A stretch of DNA of 64,000 nt from NCBI GenBank assembly GCA_012064415.1, contig SSNU01000261.1:19189-83188 (forward strand), given 5' to 3'. Below, in pieces: positions 15,101 through 26,053 of the stretch. The translations under genes and the position numbers were made by a program. Source of the stretch: Gyrodactylus bullatarudis (Eukaryota > Platyhelminthes > Monogenea > Gyrodactylidea > Gyrodactylidae). The notes below the pieces were generated by a model. That model was given only the letters and a program-made list of their open reading frames with translations, made no database searches and was not told the origin of the DNA. Each line of letters opens with the position of its first letter. Within the stretch, counting starts at the first letter, position 1.

Positions 15101-18100
15101 AAATTAACGCCAATTAAAGTTAATGTTCGAATTTTAGGGTTTTTTTTGTTGAATTTTAACCATGTTTTAGAGAACAGATCTGAGCACAGATTCGGGATCA
15201 GCACAAAATTTTACACCAGAATCAGTTTGATTTTACTTTTTACCGCAATTTTGAATTTTTCATGACCCCCTGTGTTATTCTCACATTTAGCAATAAATAC
15301 TGTTATGAAAAAGACCAACTTCAATAAATTACTATACTTATTAATTTTCTTCTTTTCCTTTGAAGTAGGTACTTGATAATATTCTGCATGTTGAATGACT
15401 AGTAAAAGTGGAAATAAATCTATGATAATATGAATTTTGTCGATAAAAATTGGGAAACTATTTTATAAAAATTACGATTTTTTCAACAAGAGTTCTAATT
15501 CTGATTCTTAAAAACCATCCTAATTTCAAATCAATAAAATTCTCAGTTCTAAGATTGAAAAAATGACGCCAAATCAAAATTTGAAAAATAACCATATTTT
15601 TTCAATGAAAAATTTTTTGGATTTTTTTTTGAATTGGTAAAATTTGAATTCTTTTTTGAAAAAATCGTACTTTTTGTAAAATTCATAGATTCCCAACTTC
15701 ATATCAATTAGCTTTAAATTATTGAGATTTTATAATTACAAATAAAATCATAGTTCGTTATTTTAGAATCAACCATTTGTTATCTCACATAATCAAGATG
15801 CTTATGGCATTTACAAGGAAGATCCAAACTCATGGAGTGGCTTCACAATGGACATGTTGAAAGAAATTGCAAAACTATGCGATTTCAATTATACCGTTAA
15901 GACAGTAACATCATCTAATGGGCTCATAAACAGTTTGAAAAATAATGTGAGCCATATTTATTAATGAGCAAATATAATTCTAATATTGAATTTCATTTTA
16001 GGATAGTGATTTGGCAGTATCTTCATTGACGATAACTTATCAAAGATCACTGGAAGTTGATTTCACAACCCCATACATGTCAATTGGTGGAGGTATTATC
16101 ATGAGAAAACCCGACAGACAAAAACCACATTTGTTCAGTTTTCTTTCACCACTATCTCCAAATGTAAGTTTGTGTTTTTACTTCAAAGTAGTAATGCATT
16201 AAAATTATTATTATAGGTATGGGTATATGTAATTCTCTCGTATATTCTTGTCTCAATGAGTCTCTTTACAATTGCCCGACTTAGCAATAACGAATGGCAA
16301 AATCCACATCCGTGTGATGAAGATTCACCGGAACTCAGAAACCCCTTTACACTATTGAGTAGTTTTTGGTTTTATGTTGGAGCTTTAGTCAATCAGGGCA
16401 CTGAAATGGCTCCTCATTCAACATCTAGTCGCATGTTGACTGGTATTTGGTGGTTCTTTACGCTGATCGTTATATCCACATATACAGCTAACTTGGCAGC
16501 ATTTTTGACTGTCGAAAATCGAAAATCACCCATCGAAAGTGTGGATGACTTGGTTAAACAGACAAAAATCAAGTATGGAACCCAAGGACAGGGTTCAACC
16601 TATGCATTCTTTGTTGTGAGTTTTGAAACTACCTTTTTATTCCATATTTCTCATTGTAACCACTCTCAGGATTCAAATATGACATTGTACAAAAAGATTG
16701 GGGAATATTTGAAGGCAAATAAGGAGAATTTAGTCGATAACGCCGATACTGGAATAAAGCGGGCTCTCACTGAAGATTATGCTTTCATTCTTGAATCAAG
16801 TTTTAGTGAATATTACTCTAGAAGGTATTGCAATTTAACTCAAGTTGGTGGTAATCTTGGATCAAAAGGTTATGGAATTGGTCTTCAAAAGAGTAAGCAA
16901 ACTCAAACGTTTTTTTTTCTAAATAATATTTTCATCATTATAAATAATTTCTAGATTCAATTTGGACAGACAGAATAACAGATGCTATTTTAGCTTTGAA
17001 AAGAAATGATCGATTAAATAGTTTAAAAAAGAAATGGTGGGACTCTCAAGACGTCGATAATACGTGTAGTGATTCAAAAGAAGCGAAATCATTAGGAGTT
17101 GAACAGGTCGGCGGAGTCTTTATTATGCTCATAATTGGATTTTGCATGTCCTTTATAGTTGCCATGATTGAATTCTACTCTAAAGCGCGTAGAAATCTCA
17201 AGGGTAAAGTGAGTTTTCAAAGAAGAATTTAATTTTATTGAGTATCGAAAATAAAACTCATCGATATGAAGTTGGGAATCGATGATTTTTACGAAAACCT
17301 CGATTTTTTCATCAAAAATTCGAATTTTTTGGAATCCTACTCCTGTTGCCTTCTGAAAAAATATTTCGATTTGGCGCCAAAATCCCATTTTTTCGAACTT
17401 TAAACTGAAATTTTTTATTGATTTAAAAGTGAGAGGGTGATTAAAAGTTGATTTTCAGGATCACAATAAGACAAGAAATCCAAATATGCTGAATCTGTTC
17501 TAATGCATAACTTCATTATCGTTTGGAAGTCGAATTTCGATTTTTTGATTATCTTCACCACTTGAAAATTAATGAAATTTCGACAAATAAAAATCCCTCG
17601 AAAATTTTTCGGCGATATTTGGTAATATATATCTGAAAATCAACTTATAATCACCCTCTCACTTTGATTTCAATAAAGTTCCAGGTTCGCAAAAAAGACC
17701 ATATTTTTCATTAAAAAAAATTTTTTTTCAGAAAATTTTTCTTCAAATCGTGAAAAGCAACATTAGTATTCCAAAAAAATCTTCAATATATTCGAATTTT
17801 TGATGAAAAAATCGAGGTTTTCGTAGATTCCTAACTTCATAACAACCAACTTTATTTTCATTGTTTTTGCGGAAACTTGAAGTATAATTTTTTTATAAAT
17901 AGGAAATTCTTAGAGCCATGTGGAAGGAGCTCAAATTTGCTATGCGTTGTTTGACATCATCAAAGAAGCCGAAACCAGATACAAACAAAAATGGGAGCAG
18001 TTATCAGCTGGCTTGTTCTCTCCCAGAAGCAAAAGAATTAAATACTGGATTGATTCCAATTTACTCAGATAACAATGAAGGTCCAATTTTTCTGGGTCCC

Positions 18101-18473
18101 AAACAAATTCACCAAATGGGATCTGATCTTGATGCTCAACCTAAAGATGAATCATGTATGTTTCGAAAATATTTAATACATCATCAAACTACTTACAAGT
18201 ATTAACTTTTTATTTTCAGTTGAAGAAAATTTTGATGAGAATTTGTCAGAATCTTATAGTGAATCTTCCTGTTCTATGACCGGAGATAATTTATCTACTT
18301 CCCCTTGTAAGGGACAATGCACATCTTCCTTTGATTCGCAAACAAACAATCCCTTATGGATGCCGAATAGTGGGAATCCGAAAAACTTCAACTTCGATGG
18401 AAACGAATCGAACCTTGGTCATCAAATGTATCCTACACATGTGTACAGAAACTCTGATAGAAATTTAATTTGA
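106..18473 (+). CDS. Kainate-type ionotropic glutamate receptor subunit, 5' end outside window
   Basis: Ligand-gated cation channel subunit of the plasma membrane. Exons seen: 106-270, 8414-8668, 8724-8887, 9325-9378, 10706-10885, 14160-14318, 14369-14482, 14545-14649, 15767-15946, 16002-16163, 16217-16615, 16670-16892, 16955-17208, 17903-18155, 18220-18473. All junctions keep frame, giving about 972 visible residues before TGA. In order: amino-terminal domain (exons 1-8), ligand-binding S1 (exons 9-10, with LTITYQRS holding the ligand-binding Arg), TM1, pore loop and TM3 (exon 11; VISTYTANLAAFLTVE), S2 (exons 11-13; ILESSFSEY with the binding Glu), TM4 (GGVFIMLIIGFCMSFIVAMI), then a Ser-rich cytoplasmic tail. 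Closest remembered relatives are GRIK subunits. The pore loop reads GALVNQGTE, with Asn where kainate receptors have Gln or Arg. The signal peptide exon must lie upstream. Intron 1 is 8.1 kb and many others are 50-64 nt. Confidence 0.93.
1496..1741 (+). pseudogene. Probable fragment of a Penelope-like element ORF
   Basis: A short open stretch in the first visible receptor intron contains a NGYPNKFVDKFINFKID segment. It resembles the DGYPEAFINKHSNIKVK segment at about residues 375-391 of the intact Penelope-like ORF at 24023-26053, and upstream residues also align loosely. It stops at TGA 1740-1742. No RT or nuclease motif is present, so the call rests on one weak local similarity. Confidence 0.35.
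3311..3425. repeat. Dispersed repeat, copy 1 of 2
   Basis: About 110 bp matching the right edge of the window (63870-64000) in the same orientation. Shared words include acgtccgaaaatccac and a tail ending in tcatcagt. No coding capacity is seen. Its full extent is unknown because the other copy is cut by the window edge. Confidence 0.6.
3563..3992. mobile_element. Non-autonomous DNA element with terminal inverted repeats
   Basis: The ends form an imperfect inverted repeat: 3563-3625 against 3918-3992, both containing ttaatcttgtta and the ga-tagt-tc block. The interior at about 3780-3910, read on the minus strand, carries a remnant similar to the YKVGTKTAIIEGLYSAN part of the integrase relic at 35.2-35.7 kb. 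The outer part also recurs at 34963-35120. It looks like an internally deleted copy of that element, lying in the receptor's first intron. Confidence 0.55.
5211..5633. mobile_element. Hairpin MITE, family A (short type)
   Basis: Left end aaagctagtttgcatgaag and right end cttcatatcaactagcttt are inverted repeats. The interior resembles copies near 10.3-10.7 kb and 27.7-28.2 kb, sharing the words gaaaatgcac and attattagac. It lies in the receptor's first intron. No ORF. Confidence 0.6.
7366..7953. mobile_element. Hairpin MITE, family A (long palindromic type)
   Basis: A nearly complete palindrome of about 590 bp. The left arm contains gtgatcaaaagttgattttc and its complement recurs in the right arm near 7710. 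Ends are gttaatatgaagat and atcttcatattaac. The same interior recurs at 17.25, 36.5 and 38.6 kb. No coding capacity; RNA from either strand could fold into a long hairpin. Confidence 0.7.
10270..10684. mobile_element. Hairpin MITE, family A (short type), left end unclear
   Basis: The right end cttcacatcaaccagcttta matches the family terminus, and the interior (gaaaatgcacc, attattagac) matches the copy at 5211-5633. I could not define the left terminus. It sits in the receptor intron before the exon at 10706. Confidence 0.45.
13450..13585. mobile_element. Short palindromic MITE, family A ends
   Basis: A 135-bp palindrome. The arm agatgagaatttactgtatt is followed about 80 bp later by its complement, with only a short centre between. 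Outer sequence carries the family A terminus (aaagctaattgacatt). It lies in the 3.3-kb receptor intron between 10885 and 14160. Confidence 0.6.
14858..15274. mobile_element. 417-bp MITE with ~57-bp terminal inverted repeats and TTA duplication
   Basis: The element starts cacagggggtcag and ends ttcatgaccccctgtg. The inverted repeats stay almost identical for about 57 bp, through the block caaaattgcggtaaaaagta. The triplet tta flanks both sides (14855-14857 and 15275-15277), as expected of a 3-bp target duplication. The end sequence and 3-bp duplication would fit CACTA/Chapaev-like or Harbinger-like parents; I cannot decide. It lies in the receptor intron before the exon at 15767. Confidence 0.7.
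15445..15714. mobile_element. Family A hairpin MITE, degenerate copy
   Basis: The right end ttcccaacttcatatcaatt matches the family terminus. The left half carries a degenerate complement (aaaattacgattttttcaa against ttgaaaaaatcgtacttttt). Located in the same receptor intron as the 417-bp MITE. Confidence 0.45.
17252..17858. mobile_element. Hairpin MITE, family A (long palindromic type)
   Basis: A palindrome of about 600 bp filling most of the receptor intron 17209-17902. Arms include gaaaacctcgattttttcat and its complement near 17800. The interior gtgagagggtgattaaaagt recurs inverted near 17650. Closest in layout to the copy at 38560-39138. Confidence 0.7.
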
Positions 18474-19949
18474 ACTTGAATCTTTGTGTAAATTTTATTT
18501 CATTCCTTTTGAAAGTTGAATTGAACTTTTTCATCCTCATAATCTGTACTTGTAATTTAACTTTTAGTTTATTCATCCCACAATTCACGGGTGCCTATAC
18601 TTCAATTTAATTTTAATTCCCTTATTATTCAATTTATTTTATATATTAGAGATTATGCTACTGTAAAAATGACTTGATATTACATTTGTCTTCTAAAGCC
18701 CTCTACATTTGTCTCTGTTGCTGATGATATAATTGAAGAGAAAAAACCCAAAATTCAAAGAGATTATCTCAAAAAAGAAGACAGTTTTTATTAAATCAGA
18801 AACTTGTTGATTAGGAATGAAAGAATAGTCTTCTTTGTTCTTTATACTAATAGATTTTTAGAATAGAAAAGTTTTGAACCCTGAAAATTGAAATAGTATA
18901 TTACAGGATACAGTGATATCATTTCAAACTTCAGAGAGGAAATCAAACCCTCCCTTTATTTGTGATCAATAATTTTATTGTATGATGTAAATTTAGAATA
19001 AAAAATTTTAATTTTTCAAATTTATTAATTTCCCTAACTTAACTTGAGATCACCGTAGAATAAGCCAAATATAAATTTTGATCTTGCTAAATGAGATAAT
19101 GGGACTTTCATTTGGGACGACACTATAAATTACAGTCTGTAATCTTTTTGCTCGAAATTTAACTTAATGCTTGTAACTAGATTTATCACTTCGTTATTAG
19201 AAATTAAGTCAAGCTGAAAAATATTTTGGGAAGAAAAATTCAAGAAAATTATTGTAGTTTTTACAAGATTTTCAACAAGATGTGTGATGAAGAGGTCTTT
19301 TAACTGAAATAATGATATTTAATAGTAAAAGAGAATGAAGAGTTCACGACAAAGAATTTCATTCCTATAGTTTTCAAGGCTCTCATCAACAGGTGTAGAG
19401 ATGGATTATTTCATGGTGAATTTTACGCATTTATCTCACAATGTGAGACTCACATGCAACCAAGATAATTTCTTTAAGATGGATAAGAACAAAACAAGTA
19501 GGTTGCGATAAAAACAATGTTTTTTTTATTTTTAGACAATAAATTGAACATGATATTTTTCAAAAGATTAATTTTCATTTTTTTCGATTCGAATGCACAT
19601 TTTATCTTGAAATCATCATTGCAAAAAATAAATCAAAAACCTTATGAATCTCAAAAAATAGCATGACTGTACAGGTAAATTATGTAGAAATAATTATTGA
19701 GATTTTTGAGTAAGGACGTGAAATTTTCAAAATAAATTCCAATGGCTGAAGGTTTTTTGAAATTAGAAAAATAGAACATTCATACATTATAACGGTTAGA
19801 GGATTTTCAACATTTTTTTGAGAAATTATGTTACTTTTCAAATATAATTTTCATTTCGGAATTAATTATGAGATACGTTTAAATACAGAGAGATCAACGG
19901 GTTTTTCTTCATATTTGATTTTCGTATTGATTTGAATTTTTGTCAATAT
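18474..19949. other. No gene recognised
   Basis: AT-rich sequence after the receptor stop codon. It presumably includes the receptor 3' UTR. No ORF with a recognisable motif and no clear repeat was seen. Confidence 0.5.
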
Positions 19950-20396
19950 TTAAAAATATTCAAAAATCGCTGTCAGTTTTCGCCCTGAATGGATACAAAT
20001 TTGGCGGCACAAAGGTATTTCTTGTCCGTGAACATAGAGCTGTGAATTGGTCAAGAAATTGACTGGAGGCTGGGTTGGATACAAAGTTTCTGGATGAATC
20101 AATCGCTGCATCATTATTTGAACTTGCAGACCACTGAGTTTTCCGTATGTAGTTATTCGTGAATTCTTTTGTTGAAGTTCCACAATAGTGATGAGTACTT
20201 CGTTGGAAATTTGTATCCGAATATCCTCTTTTTGCATTCAATTTTATATGTGCTGCATCTGGGTCATCTTTTTGTACCTTGAAATGAAATTTCGACTTGA
20301 TCAAAAATAGCAAATATTTTCTCTTTTCTAACCAATTAAATTTTAAATTTCTCTTATCGTAATTATTCATAGAATTTAAGGTTTCACCTAGAAAAA
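19950..20396 (-). other. Uncertain minus-strand coding region
   Basis: Two overlapping minus-strand frames are open: one of 95 codons from an ATG at 20237 to 19950, and a longer one that enters after a good acceptor (ttttttctag, ending at 20389). A donor-like gtacaaaa follows codons reading SKFHFK. I recognise no domain in either frame and cannot say which, if either, is translated. It could be a downstream part of the Asn-rich exon at 22105-22464. Confidence 0.25.
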
Positions 20397-20448
20397 AACA
20401 ATAACGTTTAATCTGACCAATGAAGCCTTTCTCTGCTATAAATGACAA

Positions 20449-22104
20449 GTTTAAAAATGATCAGGATATTTTAATAAAGACATTATTATCGAAATATTAA
20501 TAATAATTACAATTATTATCATTATTACTTTATAGTTAATAGGCCTTGATAATTTGTTCATAATTGACAATTATACACACGGAATCAGGATATATTATAT
20601 TAATAAAATTATACACTGTATAGCATGTATGTTCTTAAATGTTCCGATTGAATTGGTTGGTTCAAAAACTAAATGAATGAAGAACAACCATATTTCTATT
20701 ATATAATATTGTAACACAAGTTTAGTCTTTTGCGTAATAATACAATAGTCAGATCTGTATATAAGAATAAGAACTAAATTATCTTGTTTCTCTACTATTG
20801 TCTAGACATCACAAAAAAATGTTTTCATGTCACACTAATTTTTCAATGATCCAAAATAATAAAGAGAACGAGTGACAGTTATTCTTGCAGAATATATTGT
20901 TCAATTTAAGGTAACAAGTTTTGGAAAAAAATTCAGATTAGTCATCAAAAATTACTAAGATAGAGAGAGTTTCTTTGTCTGACTGTCTCGTGAACAGAGA
21001 ACAGAATATGACCAAATTTAAGACAAGACGAGAAAAATTAGAAATCTTTCAGGATACAAACAGACAAGAAGGGAAAAATATACTCGCTCTCTTTCTTTCC
21101 TTAGTTTTTGAGACAAAGAATCCGTTCTTACATGTTCTCGTCTCCCTTCAATTCAAGCTAGACAGCAAATATTACCTCAAGAAAATCTACTTGAATCATC
21201 GAATTTGCTCGATATTTCTCTAAAGATATTATCTCTCTGTCTTGGGAAAAAATAAGAGAGTTGTTCAAAAATATAATTGCCTACTCTGATGATGATGATG
21301 TAAATTCATTCCCTTTCAATACAATTTCAAACCATTATACATACATACATACATACGTATATATTAGTATATTTATATATTTACAGTTGTGGATAAAAAA
21401 GAAGTAATATTATTATAATAATTTTGGTATTATATACAGAAAAATAATAGAAGAGATGAGAGAAAAAAATGATAGATAAATAATCGATAATCAGTGTCTA
21501 GTAGACATTAAATGTCTAATAGAGGAGATATGATGTTAGAGAAATTTTTTAAAAGAAAGAGACTTTGCTAGTTTGTGTGGTGTTTTCGCTCTATCATTAT
21601 TCATTTAAAATTGTATATTATATTTATAGTGTTATCAATATGTATATTTTTCACCTCATTTCAATCGGACTGATACTTTTAATTAACAAAATCTTTTAAA
21701 AATGATTTTAAATTTTTTGAGAACATTCTAAAATAATCAATAAAAACGCCACACCCCATAGATAGATTCATTTATAGAGAAAAAAGGGTGTTTTTATACC
21801 ATGACTCATCACATTTGAAATATCTCCACATATTTATATATCCATAATAATGATAATATACTAAGAAATGCTAATTCTCTTATCTTTTTACAATATATCC
21901 ATTCATTTATGTAAATCCAGTAATGATTTATTTACACAAATACGGAGCTTTATGTCAAAATATTTCTTTTGACCTTATTCCTAATCACATCTAAGGCATA
22001 TCCGCCCATGATTCATAAAAAAGTCTTCTCTATTAGGAATTATATAATTTTTTCAGAGTTACCTTATTCTACAGTTGTTAGCTCTTATGGATAATCTTTC
22101 AACT
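20449..22104. other. No gene recognised; simple repeats
   Basis: AT-rich, low-complexity sequence with several short open frames lacking motifs. It contains a five-unit atac microsatellite at 21337-21356 and a gatgat run near 21287. No RNA gene was seen. Confidence 0.5.
21337..21356. repeat. (ATAC)5 microsatellite
   Basis: Five perfect tandem atac units, followed by an imperfect gtatatat tract. Confidence 0.9.
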
Positions 22105-22464
22105 TACAAATGTGTTCAAATTTTCAAAGGAAAAGTTTTTCTCCATCATTTCTTCATGATTTATTGTCTCATAATGATTACTAATGTTGTTGTTACTCGT
22201 AAGGGGATTTGTCAACAGACTATCATTGTTATTATTATTGTTGATGTTGTTCAAAGTTGAAGAAAAAGAATTAAAATCATTCAAATTGCCATTGTTGCTG
22301 GTGTTAAAGTTTATGCTTTTCAAGAAATTATGACTAGCAGTAATATCGTTTGAAGAATCTGTGGTATTGCTATTGTTATTTAGTGTTGCCTCAACAAAGA
22401 AGTTTTTTGATTGTGTCTTGTTAAGAATATTGAAATTTCCATCTTTCTTTTCTGAATTCTGCAT
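22105..22464 (-). CDS. Possible 5' coding exon of an Asn-rich protein
   Basis: From ATG 22464 the minus strand is open for 120 codons and very rich in Asn and Ser, with runs such as NNINNNNNNDSL. It reaches a strong donor (gtaagt) at 22104-22099, where the reading would otherwise soon stop. An in-frame stop lies upstream of the ATG. Such low-complexity segments are common in transcription factors and RNA-binding proteins of AT-rich genomes, but no folded domain is visible and I found no certain partner exon. Confidence 0.35.
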
Positions 22465-22479
22465 TGCATAATATAACAA

Positions 22480-24022
22480 GTGAAGAGAAAGAATTTGGTG
22501 TTTAAAGAATCTCGAGTAGGTGTAAAAGGATTAGCTCGAACTTTATTGAGTTAATTCGAGCCTTTTCTAATATATTCCATAAATGTATTTATCAAAAATT
22601 TATTATCCAGGTAAAAGAGGGAGCATGGTACAGGCTCTTGGATAAAATAATGATTTAAACTAGAAATATTTTGTTGAGAGAAAAATAACCCTCGAATCAT
22701 TCATTAGCTCAAAATAAAATAAAGAATTTTATTGGTTAAAAGTTTTAGCCAATCATATTGCAATATTATTTTGATAATTTTTCACTACGCTTATAGCACA
22801 GAAAATTTTTCTCTTGTTTTCTCTTTAGTTCCAAGAATATTCAGCCATTAGAACGTAATCTTTTAGCTATCAAATTCAATTAGCGACTGAAGGATTTTTG
22901 ATTCAAATTTTAGAGATTCACGCTATGATAAGAATACTTCATTGATTTTATTGCTACTCAAACATTATGTCTGGGAAGTAGAGTTTATATTGTCTAGCAG
23001 ACAACGGATTTTCTCTTTCTAAAATATTCTCATTCTGATCACAGTCTACCTTTTTTTCCTTGTTGGCATAAAAATAATGACAAGTAAAATTGTCCACTCT
23101 GTGTTTTATTATCCAAAACAGAAACAAGAACACATGAAAAAATCTTTTAAATTTTCGAATTTTTAATTTGAAAATTGATTGAATAAGTGGGAAAGAAAAT
23201 GTCTAGACTTTGGAAAAATTGAAAAAATGATTGCCTACAATGAAAATTTACGACAAGTATCCTCTGTAACATTTTGGTCTATTGTACATTTTCTGTGGTA
23301 TCATCTTGAGTCAAAAATTTGGGAAATCATTTTTCACAAAATTGAAAATATAAAAGCTTTTTTCTCTTATTTTGAGATTGGCTTACAAGCAGAGCTAAAA
23401 ATTTTCTATTCAACGAACAAAACATTTTAGAGCATCAAATTTTTTCAGGTTTAATGCTATTAACTTCTTTGTTATGATCTGTTTCCAAAATATAAATTTG
23501 CATTAATCTACATAGATTTTTAAACTAAAGAAGGTAGATATCAAAAGAGCTTTTGATAAAAGATAGACAGGAATATCATTAATATTGTACTTATCATTGA
23601 GGATATCTTCTCAAATATCTTGAATCAATGTATTTCAAGGTTCAAGCTCAATTTTGTTATGGTGTTCAAATATATGCCAAGTATATTTGTTATTTATATC
23701 TTTTGTTGTATATATTGTCAACCATTAGCGGTTCTTCTAACTTAAAAATTCCAATACCCGCCCGATACTGATCTACTTCAATTTGACCCAACAAAGCCAC
23801 CACTAACAAAAATTTCATTCATCAATTTCTTTAACTAAACTAAATAACGTTCACGAGCATTTTGGAATCTCTAGACGCCCAAATAAACTGAAAGTTTAAA
23901 ATCAAGGCAACCTAGTTATCGATCGAAAGCTAATCCAGTGAATCTGAATAATTCAGAGAACTGAACTATATTGATTAATCTTCCAACTTTTGAGAAGAAA
24001 GATATTTTGGTGTTAGAATATA
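22480..24022. other. No gene recognised; 5' flank of Penelope-like element
   Basis: No convincing ORF. The last few hundred bases before 24023 are less AT-rich and probably belong to the 5' part of the Penelope-like element, but I could not find an uninterrupted N-terminal frame there. Confidence 0.4.
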
Positions 24023-26053
24023 TTGCAAGTATATCCCGTAAAAGATTCCTATGAGCCCATAACAAATTCTATTGAAGGAAACTTTATTTTCAACTTCCTG
24101 ATTTTAGTTAGGAGGGTACTCAAATATCAAAATTATGAACTAGCTCTAGGGTTAATTACAAAGAATCTAAGTCATTCCTACAATAAGTCTAAGATTTATT
24201 CAAAGAAGGTAGACTATCTTTTAGATAAAGGATTCATCGATGAAGCTCAAGCACAAACAATGAAGCCGCAATCTAACGAGATCGGAAGGTTGTATCTTCT
24301 CCCTAAAGTTCATAAGGACCTAACCATGGGATTGAAATATAGGCCAATTCTCGACATGTCAGCAACTCCACAACATAGAATCGTCAAGTGGCTAACTGAA
24401 ACTCTAACGCCTTTGAGGAATGAGCTATGCAAATTTTCAGTAAAGAATTCAGTCGAGTTTGTGGAAAAACTAAGGAATGTTGATTTCGCTTCTTCAAAAA
24501 TGGTATCGTTCGATGTCAGTTCCCTGTTTACAAATGTGCCGCTAAGAGAAACTGTAAAGTTTATATGTGAGAAGCTTAATGAATTTCCATCCATTTGCAG
24601 TATTCCCTCTGAAGTAATCTCCGATTTAATATTGATGACGGTTCAAAACATCGACTTCAAATTTGCTGGTTCCTACTTCAAGCAAACGGATGGTGTAGCA
24701 ATGGGCAGTCCGATTGGTCCACTCCTTGCGGATATGTTTTTTGCTTCTCTTGAAAGTCGACAAATGAGTGGCCTTATCAATTCTTCCCGCCTGTATGCGC
24801 GCTATCTCGATGATACCTTTCTGGTCCTTGATGAAAGCAATGACATCGACGAAATTCTTTCGAATCTCAACTCCATGCATCGCGGAATCGAATTTACCAA
24901 AGAAGACGAGGATGACAAGTCATTGAATTTTCTCGATGTTCTAGTAACCAAAGACAATGAAATCGCTCAGACAAGAGTCTTCAGAAAGAAATCAGTCCCT
25001 GCACAATTTATGCCTTTCCTTAGTTTCAGTCCTGTGTGTCAGAAAAAGAGCTTGGTGAGGAATGAGTTCCTGAAAATTGAAAGATTAACATCAGAGGTGA
25101 ACAAGGTGAAGGACAAAGAAATATTGAAGGAGTTATTAATAAAAGACGGGTATCCTGAGGCTTTCATTAATAAACATTCCAATATAAAGGTCAAAGCAGA
25201 TGAAGATGTCGAGGAGCTCACACCGATTTATCTAAGAGTACCGTTTAAAGGAGACGCTGCTCATCAGGTATTAAACAACAAGCTCTTCGAAATAACAAAA
25301 AAGGCATTTCCAGGGCACAGACTTCAAATTCTACCCAGAACGACGAAGCTCATTCCAGACCTGAACAAAGATCCAGTCCCATGGCTTGAGAAGAAATGCG
25401 TGATCTACTTGTTCAAATGCAAATGCGGTTCAACCTATGTAGGTCAAACAGTCAGACCAGTGAAGGCGAGAATCAAGGAACACTTAAGTCCTGGCAACAA
25501 AGGTTCTGCGGTACAAGAGCACTTGAAGGATACGAATCACACTGCTGATGTGAACAGCTTTAGCATCCTATTTCAAGCAAACCCTAGTGATCCTCCAAAG
25601 ATGAAAGCAGATGCTTTGAACAAAGCTGAAGCCCATTTCATCAAAAAGTTGAACCCAGCCCTGTGCAAGCAAAAAATCCTGGCCACTAAGTTAGGTCTAA
25701 CGGGAAAAAGCAGGTTTACAAACAAAAGTAAGCTTGATAGAGCTGCAAAGCTACTTGAAAATTTCCCAATTTGCAGTTCCACCCAGAAACCCAATGCGAG
25801 CAAAGTTGGAGTGATAATTGAACAAAATGAGCAAGTAGTTGCAACTACGCCTCCCCCAAATGATCTCCAATCTTCTGCCCCGGTAACAATTACAACTGAG
25901 AATAAAAGTGAAAATCCAGAGAAGTCAACGGTAGTTGATAATCTAATTAAATCTCAGCCTGTAATTAACAGTATCCACAATACAAAAAAGGCTGCACCTG
26001 CAGTTGGCAAAAGAGGCAGAAAACGTAAAAAGTCTAAGTGGGCAGATATGTGA
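24023..26053 (+). CDS. Penelope-like element ORF: reverse transcriptase plus GIY-YIG endonuclease
   Basis: A single uninterrupted frame of 676 codons. RT motifs in order: YLLPKVHK (about 91-98), the block with MVSFDVSSLFTNVPL (160-174), AMGSPIGPLLADMFF (226-240), the catalytic ARYLDDTF (259-266) and LNFLDV. A GIY-YIG nuclease follows at about 459-550: VIYLFKCKCGSTYVGQT, an Arg helix and the EAHFIKKLNP Glu. The tail ends in a basic KRGRKRKKSKW, a likely nuclear localisation signal. These elements insert by target-primed reverse transcription. The frame opens at a non-ATG codon and the first ATG is around residue 80, so the true N terminus may be missing or lie behind an intron. The stop is followed by an AATAAA-rich 3' flank. 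The lack of any frameshift suggests a young copy. Confidence 0.9.
   Translation: MQVYPVKDSYEPITNSIEGNFIFNFLILVRRVLKYQNYELALGLITKNLSHSYNKSKIYSKKVDYLLDKGFIDEAQAQTMKPQSNEIGRLYLLPKVHKDLTMGLKYRPILDMSATPQHRIVKWLTETLTPLRNELCKFSVKNSVEFVEKLRNVDFASSKMVSFDVSSLFTNVPLRETVKFICEKLNEFPSICSIPSEVISDLILMTVQNIDFKFAGSYFKQTDGVAMGSPIGPLLADMFFASLESRQMSGLINSSRLYARYLDDTFLVLDESNDIDEILSNLNSMHRGIEFTKEDEDDKSLNFLDVLVTKDNEIAQTRVFRKKSVPAQFMPFLSFSPVCQKKSLVRNEFLKIERLTSEVNKVKDKEILKELLIKDGYPEAFINKHSNIKVKADEDVEELTPIYLRVPFKGDAAHQVLNNKLFEITKKAFPGHRLQILPRTTKLIPDLNKDPVPWLEKKCVIYLFKCKCGSTYVGQTVRPVKARIKEHLSPGNKGSAVQEHLKDTNHTADVNSFSILFQANPSDPPKMKADALNKAEAHFIKKLNPALCKQKILATKLGLTGKSRFTNKSKLDRAAKLLENFPICSSTQKPNASKVGVIIEQNEQVVATTPPPNDLQSSAPVTITTENKSENPEKSTVVDNLIKSQPVINSIHNTKKAAPAVGKRGRKRKKSKWADM

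Noticed and set aside
24310..24880. Minus-strand ORFs of 84-94 codons
   Set aside because: They are shadows of the Penelope-like ORF, which carries all recognisable motifs on the plus strand.
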